This document shows positions 35,201 to 42,580 of a stretch of DNA of 43,303 nucleotides, in pieces. The position numbers were made by a program, and so were the translations under genes. The stretch is from NCBI RefSeq assembly GCF_003579925.1, contig NZ_QUAL01000092.1, forward strand, positions 11,979 through 55,281, in the 5' to 3' direction. The stretch is from Jiangella rhizosphaerae (GTDB lineage Bacteria; Actinomycetota; Actinomycetes; Jiangellales; Jiangellaceae). The stretch's first letter is position 1. The number at the start of each line of letters is the position of its first letter. The notes below the pieces were generated by a model that had not been told where the DNA came from, ran no database searches, and saw only the letters and a program-made list of their open reading frames with translations.

Positions 35201-35470
35201 TCACGCCGCGGACGACGGCGCCGGCTGCGGCTGCGCGGCCTCCTGGGCCAGCGCGCCCTCGGCGACCGGGTGCTCCACCAGCGCGAGCACGCGGCTGGAC
35301 ATGAACCGGGCGGTGCGCACCGGTGTCCCCGACCGCGTCACCTCGGCCACCACGACCACGCCGCGGCCGATGGTGACGTCGACCCGGCGGCCGGCCTTCG
35401 TGGCCACCACCTCGTAGGTGCGCGTGGTGTCGCCGGCGTCGATGACGATCTCGACCCTGTCACCTCTCAC
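35201..35470 (-). CDS. Small conserved hypothetical protein
   Basis: 89 residues, predicted all-beta in the first 60 (VEIVIDAGDTTRTYEVVATK, RRVDVTIGRGVVVVAEVTR), then a Pro/Ala-rich tail. No cysteine, signal peptide or membrane segment. The GTG at 35470 has GGAGG five bases before it. It lies 36 bases upstream of the polymerase gene on the same strand and divergent from the glycosyltransferase remnant. No function can be assigned. Confidence 0.65.
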   Translation of the reverse strand: MRGDRVEIVIDAGDTTRTYEVVATKAGRRVDVTIGRGVVVVAEVTRSGTPVRTARFMSSRVLALVEHPVAEGALAQEAAQPQPAPSSAA

Positions 35471-35542
35471 GGTGTCCTCCGTCCCCGTCCAGCCCGGCGG
35501 CCGGGCCGCGCGCGCCGCGCCCGTGCGGGTACGGGGGCCGGT

Positions 35543-35995
35543 ATGAGCGCCCCACTGGACGACCTGGTCACCACGGTAGTGATCACGCGCGACGGCGGCG
35601 ACACACTCGTGCGGACGATGTCGCGGCACCGCGGGCCGGTGATCGTCGTCGACAACGCGTCCAGCGACGGCAGCGTCGGCGCCGCCGTGCGTGGCCGCGA
35701 CGGCGTCCGGGTGGTCCGGCTGCCCGGGAATCGCGGCGCGACGGCGCGCAACCTCGGCGTCGCGCTGGCCCGCACCCCCTACGTCGCGTTCGCCGACGAC
35801 GACTCCTGGTGGGCGCCCGGCGCGACGGCCCGGGCGGCGGCGCTGCTCGACGCGTACCCGGAGGTCGCGCTGGTGGCGGCGCGGATCCTGGTCGGCCCGG
35901 GTGAGCGGCCGGACCCGCTGTGCGACCGCATGCTCGACTCGCCGCTGCCGCCCGCGGTGGAGCGGACGGTGAGCACCGTCGAACGGTTCGGCTGA
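35543..35995 (+). CDS. Truncated family 2 glycosyltransferase
   Basis: 150 residues. It has the nucleotide-sugar half of a GT-A fold (VIVVDNASSDGSV and the metal motif DDD at 85-87 in FADDDSWWAPG). It ends soon after and lacks the acceptor-binding and catalytic-base half; typical relatives are about twice as long. There is no in-frame continuation after the TGA at 35993 because the converging sigma gene begins four bases later. It may be a remnant, perhaps still folded. It has no obvious ribosome site. Confidence 0.6.
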   Translation: MSAPLDDLVTTVVITRDGGDTLVRTMSRHRGPVIVVDNASSDGSVGAAVRGRDGVRVVRLPGNRGATARNLGVALARTPYVAFADDDSWWAPGATARAAALLDAYPEVALVAARILVGPGERPDPLCDRMLDSPLPPAVERTVSTVERFG

Positions 35996-35999
35996 CGTC

Positions 36000-36953
36000 T
36001 CAGCTGGCCCACTCCAGCAGTGGTTCGCGCCGCTGCGGGTCGCGCAGCTCGGCCAGCGACTGCTTCTCCAGCTGCCGCACCCGCTCCTTCGTCAGGCCGA
36101 CCCGCTCCGCGACCTCCTGCAACGTGTGCTCACGGCCGTCGTTCAGGCCGTACCGGAGCGTGATGATCAGCGCCTCGCGCGGCGGCAGGGTATCGACCAG
36201 CGCCCGGATCTCCTGCGCCAGCGCGTGGTACTCGGCGACGTCGCTGGCCTGCAGGACCTCGGTGTCCTCGATGAGGTCGCCGATGCTCGCGCTGCCCTCG
36301 TCGCCGACCGGGGTGTCCAGGCTGACGGTGTCGCGTGAGATGCGGCGCAGCTCGATCACCCGCTCCTCCGTCAGCTCCGACTCGGCCGCCACCTCGGCGG
36401 CGGTCGGCGTGCGGCCCAGCGCCACCTGCAGCTTGCGCTCCACCCGGCCCAGCTTGGTGATGCTCTCCAGGACGTGCACCGGCAGCCGGATGGTGCGGGC
36501 GCGCTCGGCCTTGCCGCGCTCGATCGCCTGCCGGATCCACCACATCGCGTAGGTCGAGAACTTGAACCCCTTCGCGTAGTCGAACTTGTCGACCGCGCGG
36601 ATCAGGCCGAGATTGCCCTCCTGAACCACATCGAGGAAGGACAGCCCGGTATTGCGGTAGTACCTCCGCGCCGCCGACACGACCAGCCGCAGGTTGGCCC
36701 GGATCATGTGGTCCTTCGCCCGCTGGCCGTCGCGCACCAACGCCTCGAGCTCGGCCCTGGACGCCGCGCCGCCGCCGGACTCCAGCAGCTCCGCCGCGTA
36801 GACGCCGGCCTCGATGCGCCGCGCCAGCTCGACCTCCTCGGCCGCCGACAGCAGCGGCGTCGCGCTGATCTGCTTCAGGTACTGGCCGACCAGGTCGTAG
36901 TCCTCCTCCGGCTGGCGCGGCTCGCTGCGCATGGCGGTGTCACGGCGGGTCAT
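36000..36953 (-). CDS. Group 2 sigma-70 factor, SigB/HrdB-like
   Basis: A 317-residue sigma factor. Region 1.2 is QYLKQISATPLLSAAEEVEL. Region 2 includes HMIRANLRLVVSAARRYYRN and FKFSTYAMWWIRQAIER. Region 3 starts RTIRLPVHVLESITKLGR, and region 4.2 holds the helix-turn-helix HTLQEVAERVGLTKERVRQLE. It lacks the long N-terminus of the housekeeping sigma, so it is a SigB-type general stress factor. The ATG at 36953 is two bases after the DUF3140 stop, so the genes are coupled. Their shared promoter resembles SigF/SigB-type stress promoters. Confidence 0.93.
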   Translation of the reverse strand: MTRRDTAMRSEPRQPEEDYDLVGQYLKQISATPLLSAAEEVELARRIEAGVYAAELLESGGGAASRAELEALVRDGQRAKDHMIRANLRLVVSAARRYYRNTGLSFLDVVQEGNLGLIRAVDKFDYAKGFKFSTYAMWWIRQAIERGKAERARTIRLPVHVLESITKLGRVERKLQVALGRTPTAAEVAAESELTEERVIELRRISRDTVSLDTPVGDEGSASIGDLIEDTEVLQASDVAEYHALAQEIRALVDTLPPREALIITLRYGLNDGREHTLQEVAERVGLTKERVRQLEKQSLAELRDPQRREPLLEWAS

Positions 36954-36955
36954 CG

Positions 36956-37297
36956 TCAGCCCGTCCGGTAGGGATCATGGCCCACCGTCATCAGGCGGTG
37001 CCGGCGCCGCTCGTCGGCGAGGATCTCGGCCTGCGTCAGACCGTCGGTCTCCGTCTCGACCACCTCGATGACCCGCGCCATCGCGCCCAGGTCGTCGTCG
37101 GTGAGGTCGACCCGCCGTTTGCCCAGGATCTCGATCACCGCCGTGCCCAGCGGCGCCGCCCGCTCGTCGCCCGGCAGCGGCCCGTCCAGCTCCGGCTGCA
37201 CGCCCACCCAGTCGGTGAGCTCGCGCGACGTCATGTTCACCACCTGGTGGAAGCGGTCCCAGATCTCCTCGACCTCGACGGGCGTGTAGTTCGTCAC
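36956..37297 (-). CDS. DUF3140 domain protein
   Basis: 113 residues with the DUF3140 signature: IWDRFHQVVNMTSRELTDW, ILGKRRVDLTDDDLGAMARV and RHRLMTVGHDPYRTG. Function is unknown. The GTG at 37297 has GGAGG five bases before it. It is the first gene of a two-gene operon with the SigB-type sigma factor and may modulate it, but no anti-sigma motif is visible. Confidence 0.85.
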   Translation of the reverse strand: MTNYTPVEVEEIWDRFHQVVNMTSRELTDWVGVQPELDGPLPGDERAAPLGTAVIEILGKRRVDLTDDDLGAMARVIEVVETETDGLTQAEILADERRRHRLMTVGHDPYRTG

Positions 37298-37331
37298 GAG
37301 AACCTCCAGTCTCTGGTCCCTCTCGTGGCGG

Positions 37332-37356
37332 CTACCCAGCCGTGGACGCCGTAAAC
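37332..37356 (-). promoter_or_regulatory. SigF/SigB-type stress promoter before DUF3140-sigB
   Basis: On the minus strand GTTTAC (37356-37351), a 13-base spacer and GGGTAG (37337-37332) match the GTTT-N15-GGGTA pattern of actinobacterial SigF/SigB-family promoters. The predicted start at about 37325 leaves a short leader containing the GGAGG for the GTG at 37297. On the plus strand a GGGTAC at 37381-37386 suits a second such promoter for the divergent PRC-barrel gene, but its -35 is weak. Confidence 0.6.
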
Positions 37357-37422
37357 AGCGCGTGCGCCCTGCTCCCGACGGGGTACGGACCAGGTGATCC
37401 ACGTGATCGAAGGGAGTTCCCG

Positions 37423-37836
37423 ATGACTACCGACACCCCACGTGCGCTGGTCCATATCTCCGACTCCGGCCTGGCCGTGACGGCCGACGACGACGTCCGC
37501 GGGCGCGAGGTCGTCGACCGCAACGGCGACGAGGTCGGCACCGTCGACGACCTCGTCATCGACCCGGACGAGAAGAAGGTGCGCTTCCTGCAGGTCGGCT
37601 CCGGCGGTTTCCTCGGCCTCGGCGAGAAGAAGCAGCTGATCCCCGTCGACGCCATCGTGCGGATCGACGAGAAGGTGCACATCGCGCAGGAGCGCGGCCA
37701 CGTGGCCGGCGCGCCCGCCTACGACCCGGATCTCGTGCCGGCCCGTGAGTACTACGAGGAGCTGTACGGCTACTACGGCTACCCGCCGTTCTGGGCGGCC
37801 GGCTACGCGTACCCGCCGTACCCGTTCTACCTGTGA
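37423..37836 (+). CDS. PRC-barrel domain protein
   Basis: 137 residues. A PRC-barrel spans about 25-95 (VRGREVVDRNGDEVGTVDDL, LQVGSGGFLGLGEKKQLIPV), followed by a Tyr/Pro-rich tail ending YAYPPYPFYL. PRC-barrel proteins of this size are often stress-induced or RNA/membrane-associated; the role here is unknown. The ATG at 37423 follows AGGGAG by six bases. It is divergent from the DUF3140-sigB operon. Confidence 0.85.
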   Translation: MTTDTPRALVHISDSGLAVTADDDVRGREVVDRNGDEVGTVDDLVIDPDEKKVRFLQVGSGGFLGLGEKKQLIPVDAIVRIDEKVHIAQERGHVAGAPAYDPDLVPAREYYEELYGYYGYPPFWAAGYAYPPYPFYL

Positions 37837-37852
37837 GCGGCCGGCGACCCGG

Positions 37853-39502
37853 TCAGTCCGCCGCGGCCGCGGCCTCCTCGTAGTCCAGCCGTTCCAGCTC
37901 GCGCCGCATGACCTCGTCGTCGAGTTCGCCGGCATCGCGGGCCGCGGTCAGCGCGCGGCGCTGGGCGGCGAGCATCTCGCGGCGGACGGTGAGCATGGCC
38001 TGACGCACCGCGGGTGAGCGCTCCGCCTCCTCGACCTCGACGTCGCGGTCGTCGGCGGACTGCCGGGCTCGCATCGCGGCCGCCATCCGCTCGCGTATCG
38101 CCGTCATCGCCGCGGGGTCGACGCCGGACGGGGGCTCGGCGAGCAGGTCGCGCAGGGCCCGCTCGGCCGCCGCCCGGGCGATGTGGCGGGCCCTGCGGGT
38201 GGCCGCCGTCTCCGCGGCCCGCTCGTCGTCGGCGGAGATGCCGAGGCGGCGGACCAGCATGGGCAGCGTCGGCACCTGGATGAGCAGGCTCCCGACGGCG
38301 ACGACGAACGCCAGCGCCTGGATGATGCTGCGGCCCGGGAACGGCTCGCCCGACGCCGTCATGGCCGGGACGCCGGCGGCCGCGGCCATCGTCACGACGC
38401 CGCGCATGCCGGACCACGACACGACCAGCAGCTGCGCCCGTGGCAGCGGCCGGGTCGCGTCGGGACGTCGCGGCCGGCGCGGGAGGAAGGACAGGTAGCG
38501 CCGCCGCAGCACCCGCTGACCGTAGGTGAGGAACACCCAGAACGGCCGGATCAGCAGGACGGTGAGCAGCACGACGACGGCGGACAGGACGAACCGGCCC
38601 CACTCGTCGCCGTGGATCGGGAGATCGTCGAAGACGAACTTGCACTGCAGGCCCATGTAGGCGAAGACGAACGCCTCGAGCAGGGTGTCGAGGCTGCGCC
38701 AGACCTGACGGCCCTGCAGCCGGGTGGCGAAGCCGGCGTCGGCGTCGTGGTGGCCGAGCCAGAACCCGGCGGTGACGACGGCGAGTACGCCCGACCCGTG
38801 CAGCTCCTCGGCGAACAGGTACGCGGCGAACGGCACGACCAGCCCGAGGACGGTCTCGAGGCCGCTCTCCCCCAGCCGCTGGCGCGCCCAGTGCACGCCG
38901 GCGGCCAGCGCCAGGCCGACCCCGCAGCCCACCACCGTCGCGTACAGGAACAGCAGGATCGCGTTGTCGATGAACGGGTGGCTGCCGGTCGCCGCCGCCA
39001 CGGCCAGCGTGAAGATGGTCAGCGCGGTGGCGTCGTTGACCAGGCTCTCGCCGGTCAGGATCGTCATCAGCCGCTTCGGCAGCCCCAGCTTCCGCCCGAT
39101 CGCGACGGCGCTGACGGCGTCGGGCGGCGCCACGACCGCGCCCAGCACCAGCGCCGCCACCACGCCGAGCCCGGGCACCACCCAGTTCGCCACCGCACCC
39201 GTGACCAGTGTCGACACGATGACCATGCCGACGCCGAGGGACAGGATCGGGCGCAGGTTGCGGGCCAGGCTGTAGACGGAGAAGTCCAGCGCCGCGGAGT
39301 AGAGCAGCGGAGGCAGCACCACGCTGAGGATCAGCTCCGGATCCAACTCGAACCGCGGCAGCCCCGGCACGAACGACACCGCCGAGGCCAGCACCACCAC
39401 CACGATCGACGGCTGCAGCCCGCGCCGGTTGGCGACCGCGGTCACCGCGATCGCGCCCACCACCACGAGCAGCAGCTGGATCGTCCCCACCCCCGTCCGC
39501 AC
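37853..39502 (-). CDS. CPA1-family Na+/H+ antiporter (NhaP-like)
   Basis: 549 residues with about 12 membrane segments over the first 420. VVLPPLLYSAALDFS, APPDAVSAVAIGRKLGLP and the ion-site ND in TGESLVNDATALTIF are typical of bacterial CPA1 exchangers. The cytoplasmic tail (about 425-549) is rich in Ala, Arg and Glu and predicted helical. Start GTG at 39502; GTG at 39490 is also possible. It lies downstream of cydB on the same strand, separated by a family A palindrome, so it is probably transcribed apart from cydAB. Confidence 0.9.
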   Translation of the reverse strand: MRTGVGTIQLLLVVVGAIAVTAVANRRGLQPSIVVVVLASAVSFVPGLPRFELDPELILSVVLPPLLYSAALDFSVYSLARNLRPILSLGVGMVIVSTLVTGAVANWVVPGLGVVAALVLGAVVAPPDAVSAVAIGRKLGLPKRLMTILTGESLVNDATALTIFTLAVAAATGSHPFIDNAILLFLYATVVGCGVGLALAAGVHWARQRLGESGLETVLGLVVPFAAYLFAEELHGSGVLAVVTAGFWLGHHDADAGFATRLQGRQVWRSLDTLLEAFVFAYMGLQCKFVFDDLPIHGDEWGRFVLSAVVVLLTVLLIRPFWVFLTYGQRVLRRRYLSFLPRRPRRPDATRPLPRAQLLVVSWSGMRGVVTMAAAAGVPAMTASGEPFPGRSIIQALAFVVAVGSLLIQVPTLPMLVRRLGISADDERAAETAATRRARHIARAAAERALRDLLAEPPSGVDPAAMTAIRERMAAAMRARQSADDRDVEVEEAERSPAVRQAMLTVRREMLAAQRRALTAARDAGELDDEVMRRELERLDYEEAAAAAD

Positions 39503-39530
39503 CCTAGCGGGCCGGCATCACGTCACCCCT

Positions 39531-39626
39531 CACCCCACCGAAGTTGATCTTGGAGTAATGCGCGTATCTATCGGGCATTTCACCCAGCAATAGCCGCCTT
39601 GCTCCAAGATCAACTTCGGTGGGGTG
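39531..39626. repeat. Family A palindromic repeat, copy 3
   Basis: Perfect 25-base outer arms (39531-39555 and 39602-39626), beginning CACCCCACCGAAGTTGATC, around a 46-base, partly paired centre containing TATCTATCGGGCATTTCACC. It shares GTTGATCTTGGAG with copy 1 and the centre with copy 2. It is located between cydB (ends 39641) and the antiporter gene (starts 39502). It is the most intact copy and so shows the likely full arm: a C-rich block plus GTTGATCTTGGAG. Confidence 0.9.
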
Positions 39627-39640
39627 GGATCGGGCGCGGC

Positions 39641-40639
39641 CTACGGGATGTGCTGGACCCCGATGCGCTTGCGGAACATCCAGTAGACCCAGCTCTGATA
39701 GGCGAGGACCGCCGGGACGAACGGCACCGCCACCCAGGTCATCACGGTGAGCGTGTAGCCCGACGACGACGCGTTGGCGACGGTGAGGCCGTTCGCGGCG
39801 TCGAGCGTCGACGGCAGCACGTCGGGGTAGAGCGCGGCGAACAGCGTCGCGGCGGTGGCGGCCACCGTGGCGAACGTCGCGGCGAACGCCCAGCCCTCGC
39901 GGCCGCGCGCGTTCGCCGTCGCACCGGCCGCGATCGCCGCCACCGCGACCAGCGCCGCGGCCGCCGCCAGCCGGGACGGGGTGTCGTCGCGCAGCAGTGT
40001 CCACGCCAGGAACGCGGCCAGCACGACGGCGACCGGCGCCGCGAGCCGGCCGGCCAGGCGCCGCGCCCGCTCGCGGATATCGCCGACGGTCTTCAGCGCG
40101 ACGTAGTGGGCGCCGTGCAGCAACGACAGCAGCAGCGTGACCACGCCGCCCACCAGGGTGTACGGCGTCACGACGTCGCCGAGGGTGCCCACGAAGTCGT
40201 GCCCGGCATCCAGCGGCAGGCCCTGCACGAACGCCGCCAGCAGGACACCCCACACGAACGCGGGCACCGCCGAGCCGCCGAAGATCACCAGGTCCCAGCG
40301 GCGCCGCCAGGTCTCGGTGTCGCCCTTGGCGCGGTACTCGAAGGCCAGCCCGCGGCCGATCAGCGTCAGCAGGATCAGCACCAGCGGCAGGTAGTACGCC
40401 GACCACGCCGTCGCGTACCACTCGGGGAACGCGGCGAACGTCGCACCGACCGCGGTGATGACCCAGACCTCGTTGCCGTCCCAGACCGGGCCGATGGTGT
40501 TGATGAGGACGCGGCGCTCGGTGTCGTCGCGGGCGAACCGGCGGGTCAGCATGCCGACGCCGAAGTCGAAGCCCTCGAGCGCGAGGTAACCGGTCCACAG
40601 GACCCCGATGAGCAGGAACCAGAGCGTGCTCAGCTCCAT
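39641..40639 (-). CDS. cydB: Cytochrome bd oxidase subunit II
   Basis: 332 residues, about eight membrane segments. The N-terminal LIGVLWTGYLALEGFDFGVG and the motif IGPVWDGNEVW are diagnostic. It pairs with CydA to form the high-affinity quinol oxidase. It follows cydA by 12 bases. The cydDC assembly exporter genes are not within the window. Confidence 0.96.
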   Translation of the reverse strand: MELSTLWFLLIGVLWTGYLALEGFDFGVGMLTRRFARDDTERRVLINTIGPVWDGNEVWVITAVGATFAAFPEWYATAWSAYYLPLVLILLTLIGRGLAFEYRAKGDTETWRRRWDLVIFGGSAVPAFVWGVLLAAFVQGLPLDAGHDFVGTLGDVVTPYTLVGGVVTLLLSLLHGAHYVALKTVGDIRERARRLAGRLAAPVAVVLAAFLAWTLLRDDTPSRLAAAAALVAVAAIAAGATANARGREGWAFAATFATVAATAATLFAALYPDVLPSTLDAANGLTVANASSSGYTLTVMTWVAVPFVPAVLAYQSWVYWMFRKRIGVQHIP

Positions 40640-40651
40640 GACGACTCTCCC

Positions 40652-42103
40652 TCAGTACGCGAAGCTCAGCGGCTTGTCGGCGTCGTCGTCCTCGGCCTCG
40701 GCGCCGCGGCCGTCGGCGGGCGGCGAGACGTCGGGCAGGCCGGGCCGGGCGTGCTTGAGCAGCAGGTGGACCCAGAGCCAGGTCAGGCCCGCGTAGAGGA
40801 CGGTGAACGCGGCGAGCGAGACGAACACCGTCGTGGCCGTGGAGCTGGGGCTGATCCCGGACGCCGTCGGCATCAGGCCGAACACCAGCCACGGCTGCCG
40901 GCCCATCTCGGTGAAGATCCAGCCGAAGGCGTTGCCGGCCAGCGGCAGTACCGGCAGGACGGCGGCCGCGCGCAGCGCCCAGGGCGACGTCGGGACCCGT
41001 CCGCGCCTGGTGGCCCACAGCTGCCACAGCGCGATCAGCCCGGCCAGGCCGCCCATCGTGATCATCATGCGGAACGTCCAGTACGTGACCGGGATGTTCG
41101 GGCTGTAGTCGCCGGGGCCGTAGAGCTCCTCGTACTCCTCCTGCAGGTTGTCGATGCCCTGCACCTCGCCGTCGAACGACCCGGTGCCCAGGAACGACAG
41201 CAGTTGCGGGATCTCGATCGAGTACAGCGCCTCGCTGCCGTCGAGCGTGCCGACGGTGAACAGCGAGAACGGCGCCGGCTGCTGCGTCTCGTAGAGCGCC
41301 TCGGCGGCGGCCATCTTCATGGGCTGCACCTCGGTCATGATCTTGCCCTGGGTGTCGCCGGTGATCGCGACGCCGATGCCGCCGACGAGAACGGTGACGG
41401 CGCCGATCCGCAGCGCGGTGCGGAACGCGCCCCGGTCGCTCGGCCCGCCGGGGGCCGCGTCCTCCGGGTTGCGGGCGCCGCGGACCAGGTGCCACATCGC
41501 CACCGCCGCGACCACGCCGCCGCCGACCATGAAGGCCGCGAAGATCGTGTGCGGGAACGTGACGAGCAGCACCTTGTTCGTCAGCACCGCCCAGATGTCG
41601 GTGAGCTCGGCCCGTCCGGCCTCCTCGTTGATCTCGTAGCCGACGGGGTTCTGCATGAACGAGTTCGCGGCCAGGATGAAGTACGCCGACAGCAGCGTCC
41701 CGACGGCGGTGATCCAGATCGTCGCCAGGTGGATCTTCGGCGGGATGCGGCCCCAGCCGAAGATCCAGACGCCGATGAACACCGACTCGAGGTAGAACGC
41801 GAGCAGCGCCTCCATGGCCAGCGGCGCGCCGAACACGTCGCCGACGAACCGGCTGAAGTCGCTCCAGTTCATGCCGAACTGGAACTCCTGGACCAGCCCG
41901 GTGACGACGCCGACGGCCAGGTTGATCAGCAGCAGCTTGCCGAAGAACTTGGTCAGCCGCAGCCAGCGCTCGCTCTTCGTCCGCATCCAGACGCTCTGCA
42001 TGATCGCGACGAGGAACGCCATCGAGATGGTGAACGGGACGAAGAAGAAGTGCACCACCGTCGTGATGCCGAACTGCCAGCGCGCGAGGTCCAGCACGTC
42101 CAT
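40652..42103 (-). CDS. cydA: Cytochrome bd oxidase subunit I
   Basis: 483 residues. H18 in TTVVHFFFVPFTISM is the haem b595/d-site ligand. The later His in VTFPHTIFAAFMVGG and the Met in RMMITMGGLAG are the b558 ligands, and GRQPW is the conserved quinol-site motif. The Q-loop is the short form. The ATG at 42103 has AAGGA nine bases before it. A nested palindrome 20 bases upstream, shared with the divergent blaI gene, probably controls the operon. Confidence 0.97.
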   Translation of the reverse strand: MDVLDLARWQFGITTVVHFFFVPFTISMAFLVAIMQSVWMRTKSERWLRLTKFFGKLLLINLAVGVVTGLVQEFQFGMNWSDFSRFVGDVFGAPLAMEALLAFYLESVFIGVWIFGWGRIPPKIHLATIWITAVGTLLSAYFILAANSFMQNPVGYEINEEAGRAELTDIWAVLTNKVLLVTFPHTIFAAFMVGGGVVAAVAMWHLVRGARNPEDAAPGGPSDRGAFRTALRIGAVTVLVGGIGVAITGDTQGKIMTEVQPMKMAAAEALYETQQPAPFSLFTVGTLDGSEALYSIEIPQLLSFLGTGSFDGEVQGIDNLQEEYEELYGPGDYSPNIPVTYWTFRMMITMGGLAGLIALWQLWATRRGRVPTSPWALRAAAVLPVLPLAGNAFGWIFTEMGRQPWLVFGLMPTASGISPSSTATTVFVSLAAFTVLYAGLTWLWVHLLLKHARPGLPDVSPPADGRGAEAEDDDADKPLSFAY

Positions 42104-42121
42104 CGTCTCGCATCCTTCGAT

Positions 42122-42166
42122 TAGTACTACGCGTCGTCGTAGATTCTACGACGTTCCGTAGTACTA
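42122..42166. promoter_or_regulatory. Nested BlaI-type operator between cydA and blaI
   Basis: A 45-base palindrome centred on 42144. The inner perfect GTCGTAGATTCTACGAC (42136-42152) is flanked by perfect outer arms TAGTACTACG (42122-42131) and CGTAGTACTA (42157-42166); only three pairs mismatch in between. It contains several TACTAC/GTAGTA half-sites of the kind used by BlaI/MecI repressors. It covers the upstream regions of both cydA and blaI. Confidence 0.8.
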
Positions 42167-42190
42167 CGTGCGGTCGGTAGACTGTGAGAT

Positions 42191-42580
42191 ATGTCGGGAC
42201 GAGCGAAGCTGGGTGACCTCGAACGCGCTGTCATGGAGCAGCTGTGGGCGTTCGGGTCGCCGGCCACCGTGCGCCAGGTCCACGAGGCGTTGGCCGGCTC
42301 GCGCGACATCGCGTACACCACGGTCATGACGGTGCTCGACCGGCTGGCCCGCAAGGGGTCGGCCGAGCAGCTGCGCGACGGCCGCGCCTACCGCTACCGG
42401 CCGGCCATGACGCGCGAGGAGCTCACCGCCGAGCTCATGCACGAGGCGCTCGACACCGTGGACGGCTCGGACCGGACGGCGGCGCTGCTGCGGTTCGTCG
42501 GGTCGGCATCCGAGGACGACGCACGGGCGCTGCGCGAGGCGCTCGAGGCGGTGGAGCGGTCCGCCGGGAGCGCCTCATGA
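42191..42580 (+). CDS. BlaI/MecI-family repressor
   Basis: 129 residues. The winged-helix domain has LGDLERAVMEQLWAFGSPATV and DIAYTTVMTVLDRLARKG; the C-terminal helical part dimerises. It would repress until cleaved or released by its M56 partner. The ATG at 42191 has no good ribosome site but lies 7 bases after TAGACT (42178-42183), fitting a leaderless transcript. It overlaps the M56 gene by ATGA. The palindrome upstream also lies before cydAB, so respiratory genes may be under its control. Confidence 0.92.
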   Translation: MSGRAKLGDLERAVMEQLWAFGSPATVRQVHEALAGSRDIAYTTVMTVLDRLARKGSAEQLRDGRAYRYRPAMTREELTAELMHEALDTVDGSDRTAALLRFVGSASEDDARALREALEAVERSAGSAS

